Positions 9,479-16,665 of a DNA stretch of 64,000 bases are shown here, one piece after another. The stretch is from Bacteroides sp. (GTDB lineage: Bacteria; Bacillota; Clostridia; Oscillospirales; Acutalibacteraceae). A program made the position numbers and the translations under genes. Under the pieces are notes generated by a model that saw only the letters and a program-made list of their open reading frames with translations, was not told the DNA's origin and made no database searches. Numbering within the stretch: the first letter of the stretch is position 1; each line of letters opens with the position of its first letter. The stretch is from contig JAMPEQ010000006.1 of NCBI GenBank assembly GCA_023665085.1, forward strand, positions 1 to 64,000, written 5' to 3'.

Positions 9479-10420
9479 TTAATCTCCAATATTAAGTCCC
9501 GTTGTTTCGTCAATACCCATAGCTATGTTCATGCACTGTATAGCAGCACCTGAAGCACCTTTTCCTAAATTGTCAAATCGTGAGGTGATAAGAATTCGGT
9601 CTTCATTTCCGTTTATTTCAATTTCCATATCATCTCTGTTTTCAAAGGTGTTGGAGGCAATCATTCCATCAGTATATCCAAGCTCTCTTATCTTTACAAC
9701 AGGTGAATTTCCATAATGTTCATTGAACATTTCATATAAGTCTTTTTTTGTGTATTTTTTTGTCATTTTATCAGTGTACAGCGGAATTGTAACCACCATT
9801 CCCTGTGGATAATCGCAAATGACAGGGGAGAATATAGGCTCTTTTGACAGCCCGCTGATTGCTTTCATCTCACGAAGATGCTTGTGCTCCTGTGTAAGAG
9901 CGTAAAGCCGTGGAGAATCAAGCTCACTGTCTCTGTTTTCATCCTCATACTGTGCAATACCCTTTTTGCCTGCACCGGTGTAACCGCTGAGTGCAAAGCA
10001 TACAATGTCATAATTGCTGTCAATAAAACCGTTTTTTACAAGCGGATAAACAATTGAGTTGAATCCGCTGGCATAACATCCGGGAACAGCGATTCTGTTT
10101 GATGCTGAAATCTTGCTTCGGTGTTCATTGCTCAGTTCTGCAAAACCATATGCCCAGTCGGGAAGGGTTCGGTGTGCAGTAGATGTGTCAATGATTTTAA
10201 CCTTATCATTTTCAACAAGTGAAACTGCCTCGATTGATGCAGCGTCAGGAAGGCATAAAAAAGTTATGTCACTTTCGTTTATCAGCCGTGCCCGTTCTTT
10301 TGCATCCTTTCGTTTATCACTGTCAATAAGCAGCAGTTCAATGTCACTTCTGTTTTCAAATCTTTTGTATATTTTAAGTCCGGTAGTACCGTCTTTTCCG
10401 TCAATAAAAATTTTCTTCAT
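9479..10420 (-). CDS. argC: N-acetyl-gamma-glutamyl-phosphate reductase (short type)
   Basis: A 313-residue NADPH-dependent reductase producing N-acetylglutamate semialdehyde. The N-terminal FIDGKDGTTGL nucleotide-binding turn, catalytic cysteine in VPGCYASG, and the short length place it in the type 2 ArgC subfamily rather than the roughly 345-residue type 1 proteins. It is the first gene of the arginine operon; the promoter and ARG-box-like sites lie directly upstream. A GGAG sits about 12 nt before the ATG, slightly long, and there is no better start. Confidence 0.93.
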   Translation of the reverse strand: MKKIFIDGKDGTTGLKIYKRFENRSDIELLLIDSDKRKDAKERARLINESDITFLCLPDAASIEAVSLVENDKVKIIDTSTAHRTLPDWAYGFAELSNEHRSKISASNRIAVPGCYASGFNSIVYPLVKNGFIDSNYDIVCFALSGYTGAGKKGIAQYEDENRDSELDSPRLYALTQEHKHLREMKAISGLSKEPIFSPVICDYPQGMVVTIPLYTDKMTKKYTKKDLYEMFNEHYGNSPVVKIRELGYTDGMIASNTFENRDDMEIEINGNEDRILITSRFDNLGKGASGAAIQCMNIAMGIDETTGLNIGD

Positions 10421-10460
10421 TTTTATACATTACTCCATTTTTATATAAATATCTTAAAAT

Positions 10461-10488
10461 ATTATACACACCTATTATAATAAGTCAA
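10461..10488 (-). promoter_or_regulatory. Sigma-A promoter of the arg-car operon
   Basis: On the minus strand TTGACT (10488-10483), a 16-bp spacer, and TATAAT (10466-10461). It lies about 40 bp ahead of argC and is the only good promoter between argC and the divergent lysis cassette. Confidence 0.75.
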
Positions 10489-10502
10489 TAGAATTTGCAA
10501 AT

Positions 10503-10542
10503 ATTTTATAAATATACAGTGCAGATTGAATAAATATACATA
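10503..10542 (-). promoter_or_regulatory. Two ARG-box-like operators
   Basis: Minus-strand TATGTATATTTATTCAAT (10542-10525) matches 17 of 18 positions of the ArgR/AhrC consensus as I recall it (TNTGAATWWWWATTCANW). A weaker copy, ACTGTATATTTATAAAAT (10520-10503), follows after 4 bp; both share the 11-bp core TGTATATTTAT. Paired 18-bp boxes a few bp apart are the usual ArgR-hexamer arrangement. They are just upstream of the -35 element. Confidence 0.55.
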
Positions 10543-10673
10543 CGTTTTTATGGCAATTATGCACTATATAGCGTATATATAAAGGCAGTTTTTTTGTGCT
10601 GTTACTTGCAAGAAGCCTGTCTCTTACATAATATGAAAATGGAAGAGAACGTCTCAGCTCTTCAGAAAGGGAA

Positions 10674-10928
10674 ATGATTCAGGTTATGAGTAACGATATA
10701 ATTATTGCACTTGTTTCGATGGCAGGTACAATTATAGGTACTTTCGGCGGTATTCTTACTTCCTCAAAACTAACCTCCTATCGCCTGGAAAAGCTGGAGC
10801 AAAAGGTAGATAAGCATAATTCTTTTGCAGAACGTATGCCGGTTCTTGAGGAAAAAATAAAGGTTTTAAATCATCGAATTGAAGATATTGAAGAAATTGA
10901 AAGGGGAAAAAATGATGAAAGCAGATAA
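10674..10928 (+). CDS. Small membrane/coiled-coil protein of the lysis cassette
   Basis: An 84-residue protein with one N-terminal hydrophobic segment (about residues 8-28, glycine-rich) followed by a charged helical stretch with heptad-like leucines (LEKLEQKV, LEEKIKVLNHRI) that should form a coiled coil. Such small proteins are commonly found just before holins in Gram-positive phages; the segment order is opposite to XhlA (coiled coil first). ATG 10674 follows GAAAGGGA closely; ATG 10686 is an alternative. It overlaps the holin by 17 bp. The function is inferred only from position and topology. Confidence 0.7.
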   Translation: MIQVMSNDIIIALVSMAGTIIGTFGGILTSSKLTSYRLEKLEQKVDKHNSFAERMPVLEEKIKVLNHRIEDIEEIERGKNDESR

Positions 10929-11160
10929 AACAACTATTATAAGAACTATTATTTTGTTTGTATCACTTATTAATGTGATACTTCAGATGTTTGGTATAAA
11001 AACTCTTCCTATAGATAATGAACTTATAACAGAAGCAGTTTCTGTTGTATTTTTACTTTGCAGTGCAGTTTCAAGCTGGTGGCACAATAATTCTTTTACA
11101 GAAAAGGCGTGCCTTGCTGATGATTATTTGAAGGAGCTGAAGAAGAATGAAACTGAGTAA
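10912..11160 (+). CDS. SPP1-type phage holin
   Basis: About 82 residues with two hydrophobic segments (about 10-28 and 38-58) and the SPP1-holin-like ending SSWWHNNSFTEKACLAD. Holins open the membrane so that the endolysin reaches the wall. The reading frame is open further upstream, but AAGGGG at 10901-10906 serves ATG 10912 or, with better spacing, ATG 10915. It overlaps the gene before by 17 bp and the endolysin by 14 bp, a tightly coupled cassette. No other phage genes are visible around it. Confidence 0.8.
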   Translation: MMKADKTTIIRTIILFVSLINVILQMFGIKTLPIDNELITEAVSVVFLLCSAVSSWWHNNSFTEKACLADDYLKELKKNETE

Positions 11161-11845
11161 ATTTGTAGAAGAAAATATCGGCAAACAAATCGACTGGGAC
11201 GGCGTTTACGGCTATCAGTGTGTTGACCTTATAGATGCTTATATCGAAGATGTGCTTGAGCTTAAGGTCGGATACTATGGAAATGCAAAAACCTGGTGGG
11301 AAAACAGATCAGATAAATGGATTAAAGCAAATTTTGAAATAATAAAGCCTAAGTACAAGGATAATGAACTTAAAGCAGGAGATATCGGTATCAGGACATC
11401 AGGCACATGGGGGCATATATTTATTGTTGCTGAGCCAACTTCAAATGGCGTAATCAGATATTATGATCAGAATGCTGATGGCAACGGAGCAGCTATGACG
11501 CTAAGAACAAAGGCTTATTCAAAAAGCTATGTGAATGGTATCTTAAGACCAAAGGTACAGTCAAAAATAGGTGCTTCTGCTCCTGTGTTCAAAGCAGGAA
11601 AAAACTATACGCTTACCGAGAATGTAAATGTCAGAAAAGGTGCGGGTATAAATTATTCAAGAAAAAAAAGAAGCCAGCTGACAGCTGACGGCAAAAAAAA
11701 TGCTCAGATGGGCTATTACGCAGTGCTGAAAAAAGGCACACGCTTTACAGCGCTTGAAATAAAAAAAGATTCCGGTGATATCTGGATAAGAATTCCAAGC
11801 GGATGGATATGCGTTTATTATAAAGGTGACAGATACGCAAAATAA
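11147..11845 (+). CDS. CHAP-domain endolysin with C-terminal SH3-like domain
   Basis: A 232-residue peptidoglycan hydrolase. The N-terminal CHAP domain (about 1-140) has nucleophile C25 in YGYQCVDLIDAY and H90 in TWGHIFIV; CHAP enzymes are amidases or endopeptidases. Residues about 155-232 form a bacterial SH3-like wall-binding domain (NVNVRKGAG start, GWICVYY end). There is no signal peptide, so export through the adjacent holin is expected. AAGGAG at 11131-11136 precedes the ATG. It ends at a strong terminator. Confidence 0.88.
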   Translation: MKLSKFVEENIGKQIDWDGVYGYQCVDLIDAYIEDVLELKVGYYGNAKTWWENRSDKWIKANFEIIKPKYKDNELKAGDIGIRTSGTWGHIFIVAEPTSNGVIRYYDQNADGNGAAMTLRTKAYSKSYVNGILRPKVQSKIGASAPVFKAGKNYTLTENVNVRKGAGINYSRKKRSQLTADGKKNAQMGYYAVLKKGTRFTALEIKKDSGDIWIRIPSGWICVYYKGDRYAK

Positions 11846-11903
11846 TATAGCTTGAATAAAATATGTGTATTCAGGTTTAATCAATTATAAGTAAACAAAA
11901 ACG

Positions 11904-11951
11904 AAAAAACCTTGGAAACCTACGTATTACCGCGTGTTTTCAAGGTTTTTT
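11904..11951. terminator. Bidirectional terminator between lysis cassette and tRNA-Thr
   Basis: A 16-bp stem with one mismatch (11904-11919 with 11936-11951) has A-runs on the left and T-runs on the right, so it can end both the + strand lysis cassette and the minus-strand tRNA-Asp/tRNA-Thr transcript. Confidence 0.85.
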
Positions 11952-11954
11952 GCT

Positions 11955-12030
11955 TGGAGCTGATAACCGGACTTGAACCGGTGACCTCATCCTTACCAAG
12001 GATGTGCTCTACCACCTGAGCCATATCAGC
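11955..12030 (-). tRNA. tRNA-Thr (GGU)
   Basis: Minus-strand cloverleaf: acceptor GCTGATA/TATCAGC, anticodon stem CATCC/GGATG with loop TTGGTAA giving anticodon GGT, T-loop TTCAAGT, discriminator U and encoded CCA (11957-11955). It is the second gene after tRNA-Asp in one transcript. The 39-bp gap to tRNA-Asp holds a hairpin (12041-12067) without a T-run, possibly a processing signal. Confidence 0.97.
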
Positions 12031-12068
12031 AAATTATTAAGGGTGATAAGAAAAAATCTTACCACCCA

Positions 12069-12145
12069 TGGCGACCCGGAACGGGCTCGAACCGTCGACC
12101 TCCAGCGTGACAGGCTGGCGTTCTAACCAGCTGAACTACCGGGCC
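12069..12145 (-). tRNA. tRNA-Asp (GUC)
   Basis: Minus-strand cloverleaf: acceptor GGCCCGG/CCGGGTC (one G-U pair), anticodon loop CTGTCAC with anticodon GTC, T-loop TTCGAGC, discriminator G and encoded CCA. It is the first gene after the promoter at 12189-12161. Confidence 0.97.
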
Positions 12146-12160
12146 GTATCTGTGAGTTGT

Positions 12161-12189
12161 ATTATATAGTAAGTTTTCGTTCTTGTCAA
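12161..12189 (-). promoter_or_regulatory. Sigma-A promoter of tRNA-Asp/tRNA-Thr
   Basis: Minus-strand TTGACA (12189-12184), 17-bp spacer, TATAAT (12166-12161): full consensus, typical of stable-RNA promoters. Confidence 0.9.
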
Positions 12190-12215
12190 GATATTTTTAC
12201 AAATTTTTATTTTTC

Positions 12216-12244
12216 TTGAAAGTGTACAGTGTTTCGTGTATAAT
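12216..12244 (+). promoter_or_regulatory. Sigma-A promoter of the M28 peptidase
   Basis: TTGAAA (12216-12221), 17-bp spacer, TATAAT (12239-12244), 34 bp ahead of the start codon. Confidence 0.8.
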
Positions 12245-12278
12245 AAAATCATTAAATATATAAATTGGAGGTAAGGTT

Positions 12279-13577
12279 ATGCGATTGACTAATGGCGCAA
12301 AGGAAAGTACCTATAAATATATGGTTGACGGTATTCGATATGTTTGCGAAAATTTTAAAGATCGTGGTCCGGGTACACACAGTGAAAGAAAAGCTCAGAG
12401 ATTTTTGAAAGGTGAGCTTGAGCAATGGGCTGATGAAGTTGAAATGGAGGACTTTGATCTTCATCCTGCAGCTTTTATGGGGTGGATTATTCCTGCAGGC
12501 TTAATTGGTATTTTATCTGTACTGTTTTATTGGATAACTTATAAGAGTGCATATCCTAATGTTGCTTTGCCGATTATTGCAACTGTACTTACTTTATTTG
12601 CACTTTCATGTCTTGTAATTGAATTTCTTATGTACAGAGAGTATGTTGATTTTCTGTTTCCCAAGAAAACATCTCGTAATGTTATGGCGAGAAGAAAACC
12701 TACAGGAGAGGTTAAACGAAGAATTGTTTTCTGCGGTCATACTGATGCTGCAAACGAGTGGACTTATTCTCTTCATGGCGGATTAAAGTCTCTTGCTCCG
12801 GTTATGGGCGGATCAATAGGCGGCCTTATTGGAATTTCTATATTTAATATTGTATGGACTATATACAGTCTTACAGGTGGACGTTATGAGTCGAAATTCT
12901 GGCTGGTTATGGGTATTATTCAGCTGATTTTAGTTCCTTTCTTTATTGCAATTCTCTTCTTTATAAACTGGAGAGTTATTGTAGACGGTGCTAATGATAA
13001 TCTTACTGCCGATTATATTTCTATGGCTGTACTTAAAGAAATGGCTGAAAATGATAAACGATATGAAAATACAGAGGTCTGCTGTCTCCTGACAGGCTCA
13101 GAGGAAGCAGGTCTTCGCGGTGCTGTTGCATATGCAAAACGTCATCAGCAGGAATTAAAAGAAATTGAAACTGTTATAATTTCTATGGATACTATGCGCG
13201 AAATTGAACAGCTTCAGATTTATACACAGGGCTGTACAGGTACACAGAAAAATTCAAACGCAGTTGGCGAGCTTTTGTATGAAGCAGGTGTAAACTGCGG
13301 TATAGAAATGAAGGAAACAGACATTTATCCGGGTGCCGTTGATGCTGAGGGATTTTCAAGATACGGCATTGAAGCTGTAGGCTTCTGCGGCGTTAATCAT
13401 GATCCTAAAACATATTATCATACACGTCTTGATACTCCTGATAATATGAGTGAGGAATGTATCAATCTTTCTCTTGATATTTGCCTTGAAACAGCTGAGC
13501 TTTATGATCAGAGAGGCGGTATTGAAAGCTTTAGAGAAGAAGGCAAGAAACGCTTTAAGAAGGGTTATAATAAGTAA
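12279..13577 (+). CDS. Membrane-anchored M28 family zinc peptidase
   Basis: A 432-residue protein with four predicted membrane segments in two pairs (about 66-88 and 95-118; about 183-203 and 212-236) and an M28 aminopeptidase fold. Di-zinc ligands are visible as H in FCGHTDAANEW, D in DGANDNLTADY, EE in TGSEEAGLRGA (first E catalytic), D in ISMDTM and H in YYHTRLDTPDNM. The substrate is unknown. The inserted second hairpin between the first zinc histidine and the DGANDN aspartate is unusual for soluble M28 enzymes, so the active site may sit at the membrane surface. It is monocistronic, with its own promoter and terminator and a GGAGG ribosome site. Confidence 0.85.
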   Translation: MRLTNGAKESTYKYMVDGIRYVCENFKDRGPGTHSERKAQRFLKGELEQWADEVEMEDFDLHPAAFMGWIIPAGLIGILSVLFYWITYKSAYPNVALPIIATVLTLFALSCLVIEFLMYREYVDFLFPKKTSRNVMARRKPTGEVKRRIVFCGHTDAANEWTYSLHGGLKSLAPVMGGSIGGLIGISIFNIVWTIYSLTGGRYESKFWLVMGIIQLILVPFFIAILFFINWRVIVDGANDNLTADYISMAVLKEMAENDKRYENTEVCCLLTGSEEAGLRGAVAYAKRHQQELKEIETVIISMDTMREIEQLQIYTQGCTGTQKNSNAVGELLYEAGVNCGIEMKETDIYPGAVDAEGFSRYGIEAVGFCGVNHDPKTYYHTRLDTPDNMSEECINLSLDICLETAELYDQRGGIESFREEGKKRFKKGYNK

Positions 13578-13591
13578 ATAATACTATTATT

Positions 13592-13630
13592 AGGACTGTC
13601 TTATTTTATGCTAGACAGTCCTTTTTCTTT
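13592..13630 (+). terminator. Terminator after the M28 peptidase gene
   Basis: The 10-bp perfect stem AGGACTGTCT/AGACAGTCCT is followed by TTTTCTTTT on the + strand. Confidence 0.88.
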
Positions 13631-13652
13631 TACCTTAGTATTAGGTTGACTC

Positions 13653-13681
13653 TTGATACTTCGCCATTTTTGTTTTATAAT
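13653..13681 (+). promoter_or_regulatory. Sigma-A promoter of the PHP gene
   Basis: TTGATA (13653-13658), 17-bp spacer, TATAAT (13676-13681). Transcription would start near 13688, only about 9 nt before the ATG, and the promoter excludes any upstream start codon. Confidence 0.75.
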
Positions 13682-13696
13682 ATTCTTGGTGATGTT

Positions 13697-14464
13697 ATGA
13701 AGGATTTACATATTCATATTGAACGCGGTCCGTATACAGTGGAGTGGATTGAAAGATTTATAGAAAAAGCTGCCGCAGAAAATCTTGATGAAATATGTCT
13801 TTTAGAGCATAGTATACGTTTTAAGGAGTTTCATCCTACATTTAAAGAGGCGAGGGAATATAACCTATATCAGCAAAAATGGTTTGAGGGTAAGAAAAAA
13901 TCTGCACACTCACTTGATGAATTTAAAATTCTGGCGGATAAAATCAGAGCCAAAAGCTATCCGATAAAAGTATCCTTCGGTCTGGAAATATGCTATTTTG
14001 AACAGCATCAGGACAAAATAAGGGAGCTTGTATCTGACGGCTTTTTCGATTATCTTTTAGGCTCGGTTCATTGGGTGGATAATTGGACATTTAATCAGCG
14101 TAAATATCAATGGCTTGGTAAAGATTTTAATCATATATATAAACGCTATTTTGAACTTCAGAATTCTCTGGTGGAAAGTGAAATTTTTGATATAATTGCT
14201 CATCCTGATTTGATTACATGCCATGGTTTGTATCCCGATTATAATCTTGAAGATACATATAAAAAGCTCTGTGAAAATATTAAATCGCATAATATGATGC
14301 TTGAAATGAATACTTCAAAGGGACTTGGCATTAATAAGCAATTTTTTGATACGGCAAAAAATATTGGTGTAACATTCTCTACAGGCTCAGATGCTCACAG
14401 GGTAGAGGATGTAGGACGAAAAATCAAAGAGGTTACAGAGCTTATATGCCGTAAGTATAACTGA
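13697..14464 (+). CDS. PHP-domain phosphoesterase (histidinol-phosphatase-like)
   Basis: A 255-residue PHP-family metal-dependent phosphoesterase. Metal ligands: DLHIHIERG at the N-terminus, E in LLEHS, GLEICYF, H in GSVHWVD, AHPD and the closing GSDAH. The pattern and size fit the HisJ/YtvP histidinol-phosphatase group, but no other histidine gene is nearby, so the substrate is open. The start at 13697 is fixed by the promoter, whose -10 ends at 13681, and by GGTGAT 5 nt before the ATG. Its 3' end overlaps the convergent DUF6512 gene by 23 bp. Confidence 0.85.
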   Translation: MKDLHIHIERGPYTVEWIERFIEKAAAENLDEICLLEHSIRFKEFHPTFKEAREYNLYQQKWFEGKKKSAHSLDEFKILADKIRAKSYPIKVSFGLEICYFEQHQDKIRELVSDGFFDYLLGSVHWVDNWTFNQRKYQWLGKDFNHIYKRYFELQNSLVESEIFDIIAHPDLITCHGLYPDYNLEDTYKKLCENIKSHNMMLEMNTSKGLGINKQFFDTAKNIGVTFSTGSDAHRVEDVGRKIKEVTELICRKYN

Positions 14465-14963
14465 TTGGATCACGAAACAAAGGTATAAACGGCGGAGCAA
14501 ATGTGAATATAAAAAACAATAGTGCCATAGCAGTGAATAATATTATTGCTATGGTATTTTTGTGCTTAACAAATTTTTTTGAATTGATAAGTGAATAATC
14601 TATAGCAAAAGCAGTGAAAATACCTATAAAAAATGATGCTATATTAAAAATTTCTATACTGACACCCAAAATTCCTGTATAAGTATAAAAGAAAGTGAGT
14701 ATGGAAAACATTCCTGATATCACGCCGAAAAATTTAGACAGAAGCAAGCCTGCTTGCTTTTTTAGTAAAATCCATTCAATAATACTCCAAATAAAATAGG
14801 GAAAGAATATCATTTTTAAATGCTCCCAACAGCTTTCATTAATCGGGCAGAGTATACCTGTAAATGTATTATTACATGACCACTCATACACAAAATGTGA
14901 CAGTGTTCCCAAAAAGCTTGTAAATACAAATCCGATGATACTGTATTTTAATAATGTTTTCAT
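14442..14963 (-). CDS. DUF6512 family membrane protein
   Basis: A 173-residue integral membrane protein with about five hydrophobic segments. The conserved block HFVYEW.....F.GI.CPINESCWEHLK after the first segment marks the DUF6512 family; its function is not known. The longer frame starts at 15059, but GGTGAT sits 5 nt before ATG 14963, and a TACAAT -10-like box lies about 14 nt upstream of that site. It is convergent with, and overlaps by 23 bp, the PHP gene. Confidence 0.8.
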   Translation of the reverse strand: MKTLLKYSIIGFVFTSFLGTLSHFVYEWSCNNTFTGILCPINESCWEHLKMIFFPYFIWSIIEWILLKKQAGLLLSKFFGVISGMFSILTFFYTYTGILGVSIEIFNIASFFIGIFTAFAIDYSLINSKKFVKHKNTIAIILFTAMALLFFIFTFAPPFIPLFRDPISYTYGI

Positions 14964-15051
14964 ATTATCACCACTATATTGTATGAGAATGATAAATAAA
15001 ATAATTCCGACTCTTGATAAACTGATATTTATGAAAATTTCAGAATAAATG

Positions 15052-15087
15052 AAAAACACCGTAATTCGATTGAATTACGGTGTTTTT
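15052..15087 (-). terminator. Terminator of tRNA-Ser(GCU)
   Basis: A 16-bp perfect stem (15052-15067 with 15072-15087), loop GATT, with T-run in the minus direction directly after the tRNA CCA. Confidence 0.9.
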
Positions 15088-15088
15088 C

Positions 15089-15179
15089 TGGCGCAGAAGG
15101 AGAGACTCGAACTCTCGCGCCGGTTGCCCGACCTACGCCCTTAGCAGGGGCGCCTCGTCACCAACTTGAGTACTTCTGC
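15089..15179 (-). tRNA. tRNA-Ser (GCU)
   Basis: A minus-strand class II tRNA with long variable arm: acceptor GCAGAAG/CTTCTGC, anticodon loop CTGCTAA (anticodon GCT), T-loop TTCGAGT, discriminator G, encoded CCA at 15091-15089. Confidence 0.97.
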
Positions 15180-15232
15180 AAGCTGACGGGTTTTACCTGT
15201 CAAGATATTTCGCACCAATCAGGTGCTTTAAT

Positions 15233-15261
15233 ATTCTATCATAAGAATTAAAAAAAGTCAA
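15233..15261 (-). promoter_or_regulatory. Sigma-A promoter of tRNA-Ser(GCU)
   Basis: Minus-strand TTGACT (15261-15256), 17-bp spacer, TAGAAT (15238-15233). Confidence 0.8.
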
Positions 15262-15365
15262 GAGCATTTTTTATTTTATTTGTGTTTTTATTGTTTTATT
15301 AATGTTTAATATATAACAATTATTCACTTTGTTATATACCAGATTAACTATATCAAAGGTAAAAT

Positions 15366-15399
15366 AAAAAACACATCCACAAAAACGGATGTGTTTTTT
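15366..15399 (-). terminator. Terminator of tRNA-Ser(UGA)
   Basis: A 13-bp perfect stem AAAAAACACATCC/GGATGTGTTTTTT with an 8-nt loop, immediately after the tRNA 3' end in the minus direction. Confidence 0.9.
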
Positions 15400-15400
15400 A

Positions 15401-15489
15401 TGGCGCAGAGGGTGGGATTCGAACCCACGCGCCCTTTCGGACAAACGGTTTTCAAGACCGCCTCGTTATGACCACTTCGATACCTCTGC
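15401..15489 (-). tRNA. tRNA-Ser (UGA)
   Basis: A minus-strand class II tRNA: acceptor GCAGAGG/CCTCTGC, anticodon stem GCGGT/ACCGT with loop CTTGAAA (anticodon TGA), long variable arm with TTTGTCCGAAAGGGC, T-loop TTCGAAT, discriminator G, encoded CCA. Confidence 0.97.
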
Positions 15490-15504
15490 GTTTGGTGCTC
15501 AATA

Positions 15505-15533
15505 ATATTAACACAAGCTATGATATATGTCAA
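15505..15533 (-). promoter_or_regulatory. Sigma-A promoter of tRNA-Ser(UGA)
   Basis: Minus-strand TTGACA (15533-15528), 17-bp spacer, TAATAT (15510-15505). Confidence 0.85.
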
Positions 15534-15638
15534 GTCTTTTTTTGAAATTTTTGCAAAAAATAAAACCACTGAAATTATATCTAAATAAAATCTCAATGGC
15601 TTTACTCACATTTAATTATTATAATTTATTCTTCTTTA

Positions 15639-15914
15639 TTATTCAGCATTTTTTGCTGCGAAGCATTCACTACAATAAACAGGGCGCTCACCATTTGGAA
15701 TGAATGGTACTTTGCACTCTTTGCCGCACTGTGCACATACTGCATCATGATACTCTCTTGGAGCTTTTGCAGCTGCTTTTCTCTTGTCACGGCACTCTTT
15801 GCATCTCTGCGGCTCGTTTGTAAAGCCTTTTTCAGCAAAGAACTCTTGCTCGCCTGCAGTAAAAACAAAGTCGTTACCGCAATCTTTGCAAGTCAGTGTT
15901 TTGTCTTCAAACAT
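15639..15914 (-). CDS. Zinc-ribbon protein
   Basis: A 91-residue protein with two metal-binding modules: CKDCG near residue 9 paired with CKECRDK near 38, and CAQCGKEC near 60 paired with CSEC near 81. The first half resembles the probable zinc-ribbon domain (zf-trcl) often found next to CxxC-type small proteins. No catalytic motif is seen; a nucleic-acid or protein-binding role is possible but not shown. AGAGGT precedes the ATG. It lies 39 bp after the sigma-factor gene on the same strand and is probably cotranscribed. Confidence 0.8.
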   Translation of the reverse strand: MFEDKTLTCKDCGNDFVFTAGEQEFFAEKGFTNEPQRCKECRDKRKAAAKAPREYHDAVCAQCGKECKVPFIPNGERPVYCSECFAAKNAE

Positions 15915-15953
15915 TTTTTTAACCTCTCAATCTAAAAATTTTGCCTTGGGTAT

Positions 15954-16535
15954 TTATTTGAAATCCGTAAAAAAACCTGAAAGTTTATTACGAACCCGTT
16001 GCAATGCATTGTCAATTGCCTTTGGCGTTTTGTTCAGCCTGTCTGCAATCTCATTGTAACTGCATCCTACAATATGTAATCTTAATACCTCATTTTCAAA
16101 TCGAGAAAGCCGTTTGTTAAGAATTTCTGTCAGCCTTAAAACATTTTCCTGAGCGATAAAATCATCCTCAGCACTTCTGACACTGTTTTGCACAGTTAGC
16201 TCATCATCAAGATATTCAACAAGGTTGTTATTAGGGATGTCCTTTTTTCTGGTGCTTTTTCCGATAGCATTTTGAATAGAGTTTTCTATACATCTTGAAG
16301 CATATGTTTTAAAGCTTGCTCCTTTTGTGCTGTTATAAGATTTTACAGCAGCAAGAAGTCCTATCATTCCCTCTTGAACTAAATCTTCAGTTTCAACAGG
16401 AGAGTTTATGTAGCTTTTTGCAATAGCTTCAACAGATTTGATATAGCTCTTGATAATGTAATCAAGTTTCTTTCCATTGTCGGATTGGGCATCACTAATC
16501 ATTTGATTGCTGATATTAGGGAATAATTTCGACAT
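15954..16535 (-). CDS. SigH-like sigma-70 family factor
   Basis: A 193-residue sigma factor with region 2 (ETEDLVQEGMIGLLAAVKSY, then TYASRCIENSIQNAI) and region 4 (LSRFENEVLRLH, YNEIADRLNKTPKAIDNALQ), and no region 1 or 3. KAIDNALQRVRNKL at the end is characteristic of SigH-type factors, which direct transition-phase and sporulation genes. It is not in the usual SigH neighbourhood (rpmG-secE-nusG), so it may be a second family member. The frame is open to an ATG at 16559, but that lies at the -10 box; GGGAGAGG before ATG 16535 fixes the start. Confidence 0.85.
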   Translation of the reverse strand: MSKLFPNISNQMISDAQSDNGKKLDYIIKSYIKSVEAIAKSYINSPVETEDLVQEGMIGLLAAVKSYNSTKGASFKTYASRCIENSIQNAIGKSTRKKDIPNNNLVEYLDDELTVQNSVRSAEDDFIAQENVLRLTEILNKRLSRFENEVLRLHIVGCSYNEIADRLNKTPKAIDNALQRVRNKLSGFFTDFK

Positions 16536-16557
16536 ATTCCTCTCCCACCTTAATTTC

Positions 16558-16586
16558 ATAATAACAAAAAAATATTAAATAGTCAA
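16558..16586 (-). promoter_or_regulatory. Sigma-A promoter of the SigH-like gene
   Basis: Minus-strand TTGACT (16586-16581), 17-bp spacer, TATTAT (16563-16558), about 22 bp before the start codon. Confidence 0.7.
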
Positions 16587-16665
16587 TAAAAAACTATCAA
16601 AAAAGCACAAAATAATTTAACATTGTATTGATTTATTGACAAATTTCAACAAATGTCTAAATATA

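Noticed and set aside
10421-12030. Prophage attachment site at tRNA-Thr
   Set aside because: The lysis cassette ends next to the tRNA-Thr 3' end, but no copy of the tRNA 3' sequence is found on the other side of the cassette.
15348-15596. 82-residue minus-strand frame
   Set aside because: It runs through tRNA-Ser(UGA) and its terminator; a chance frame.
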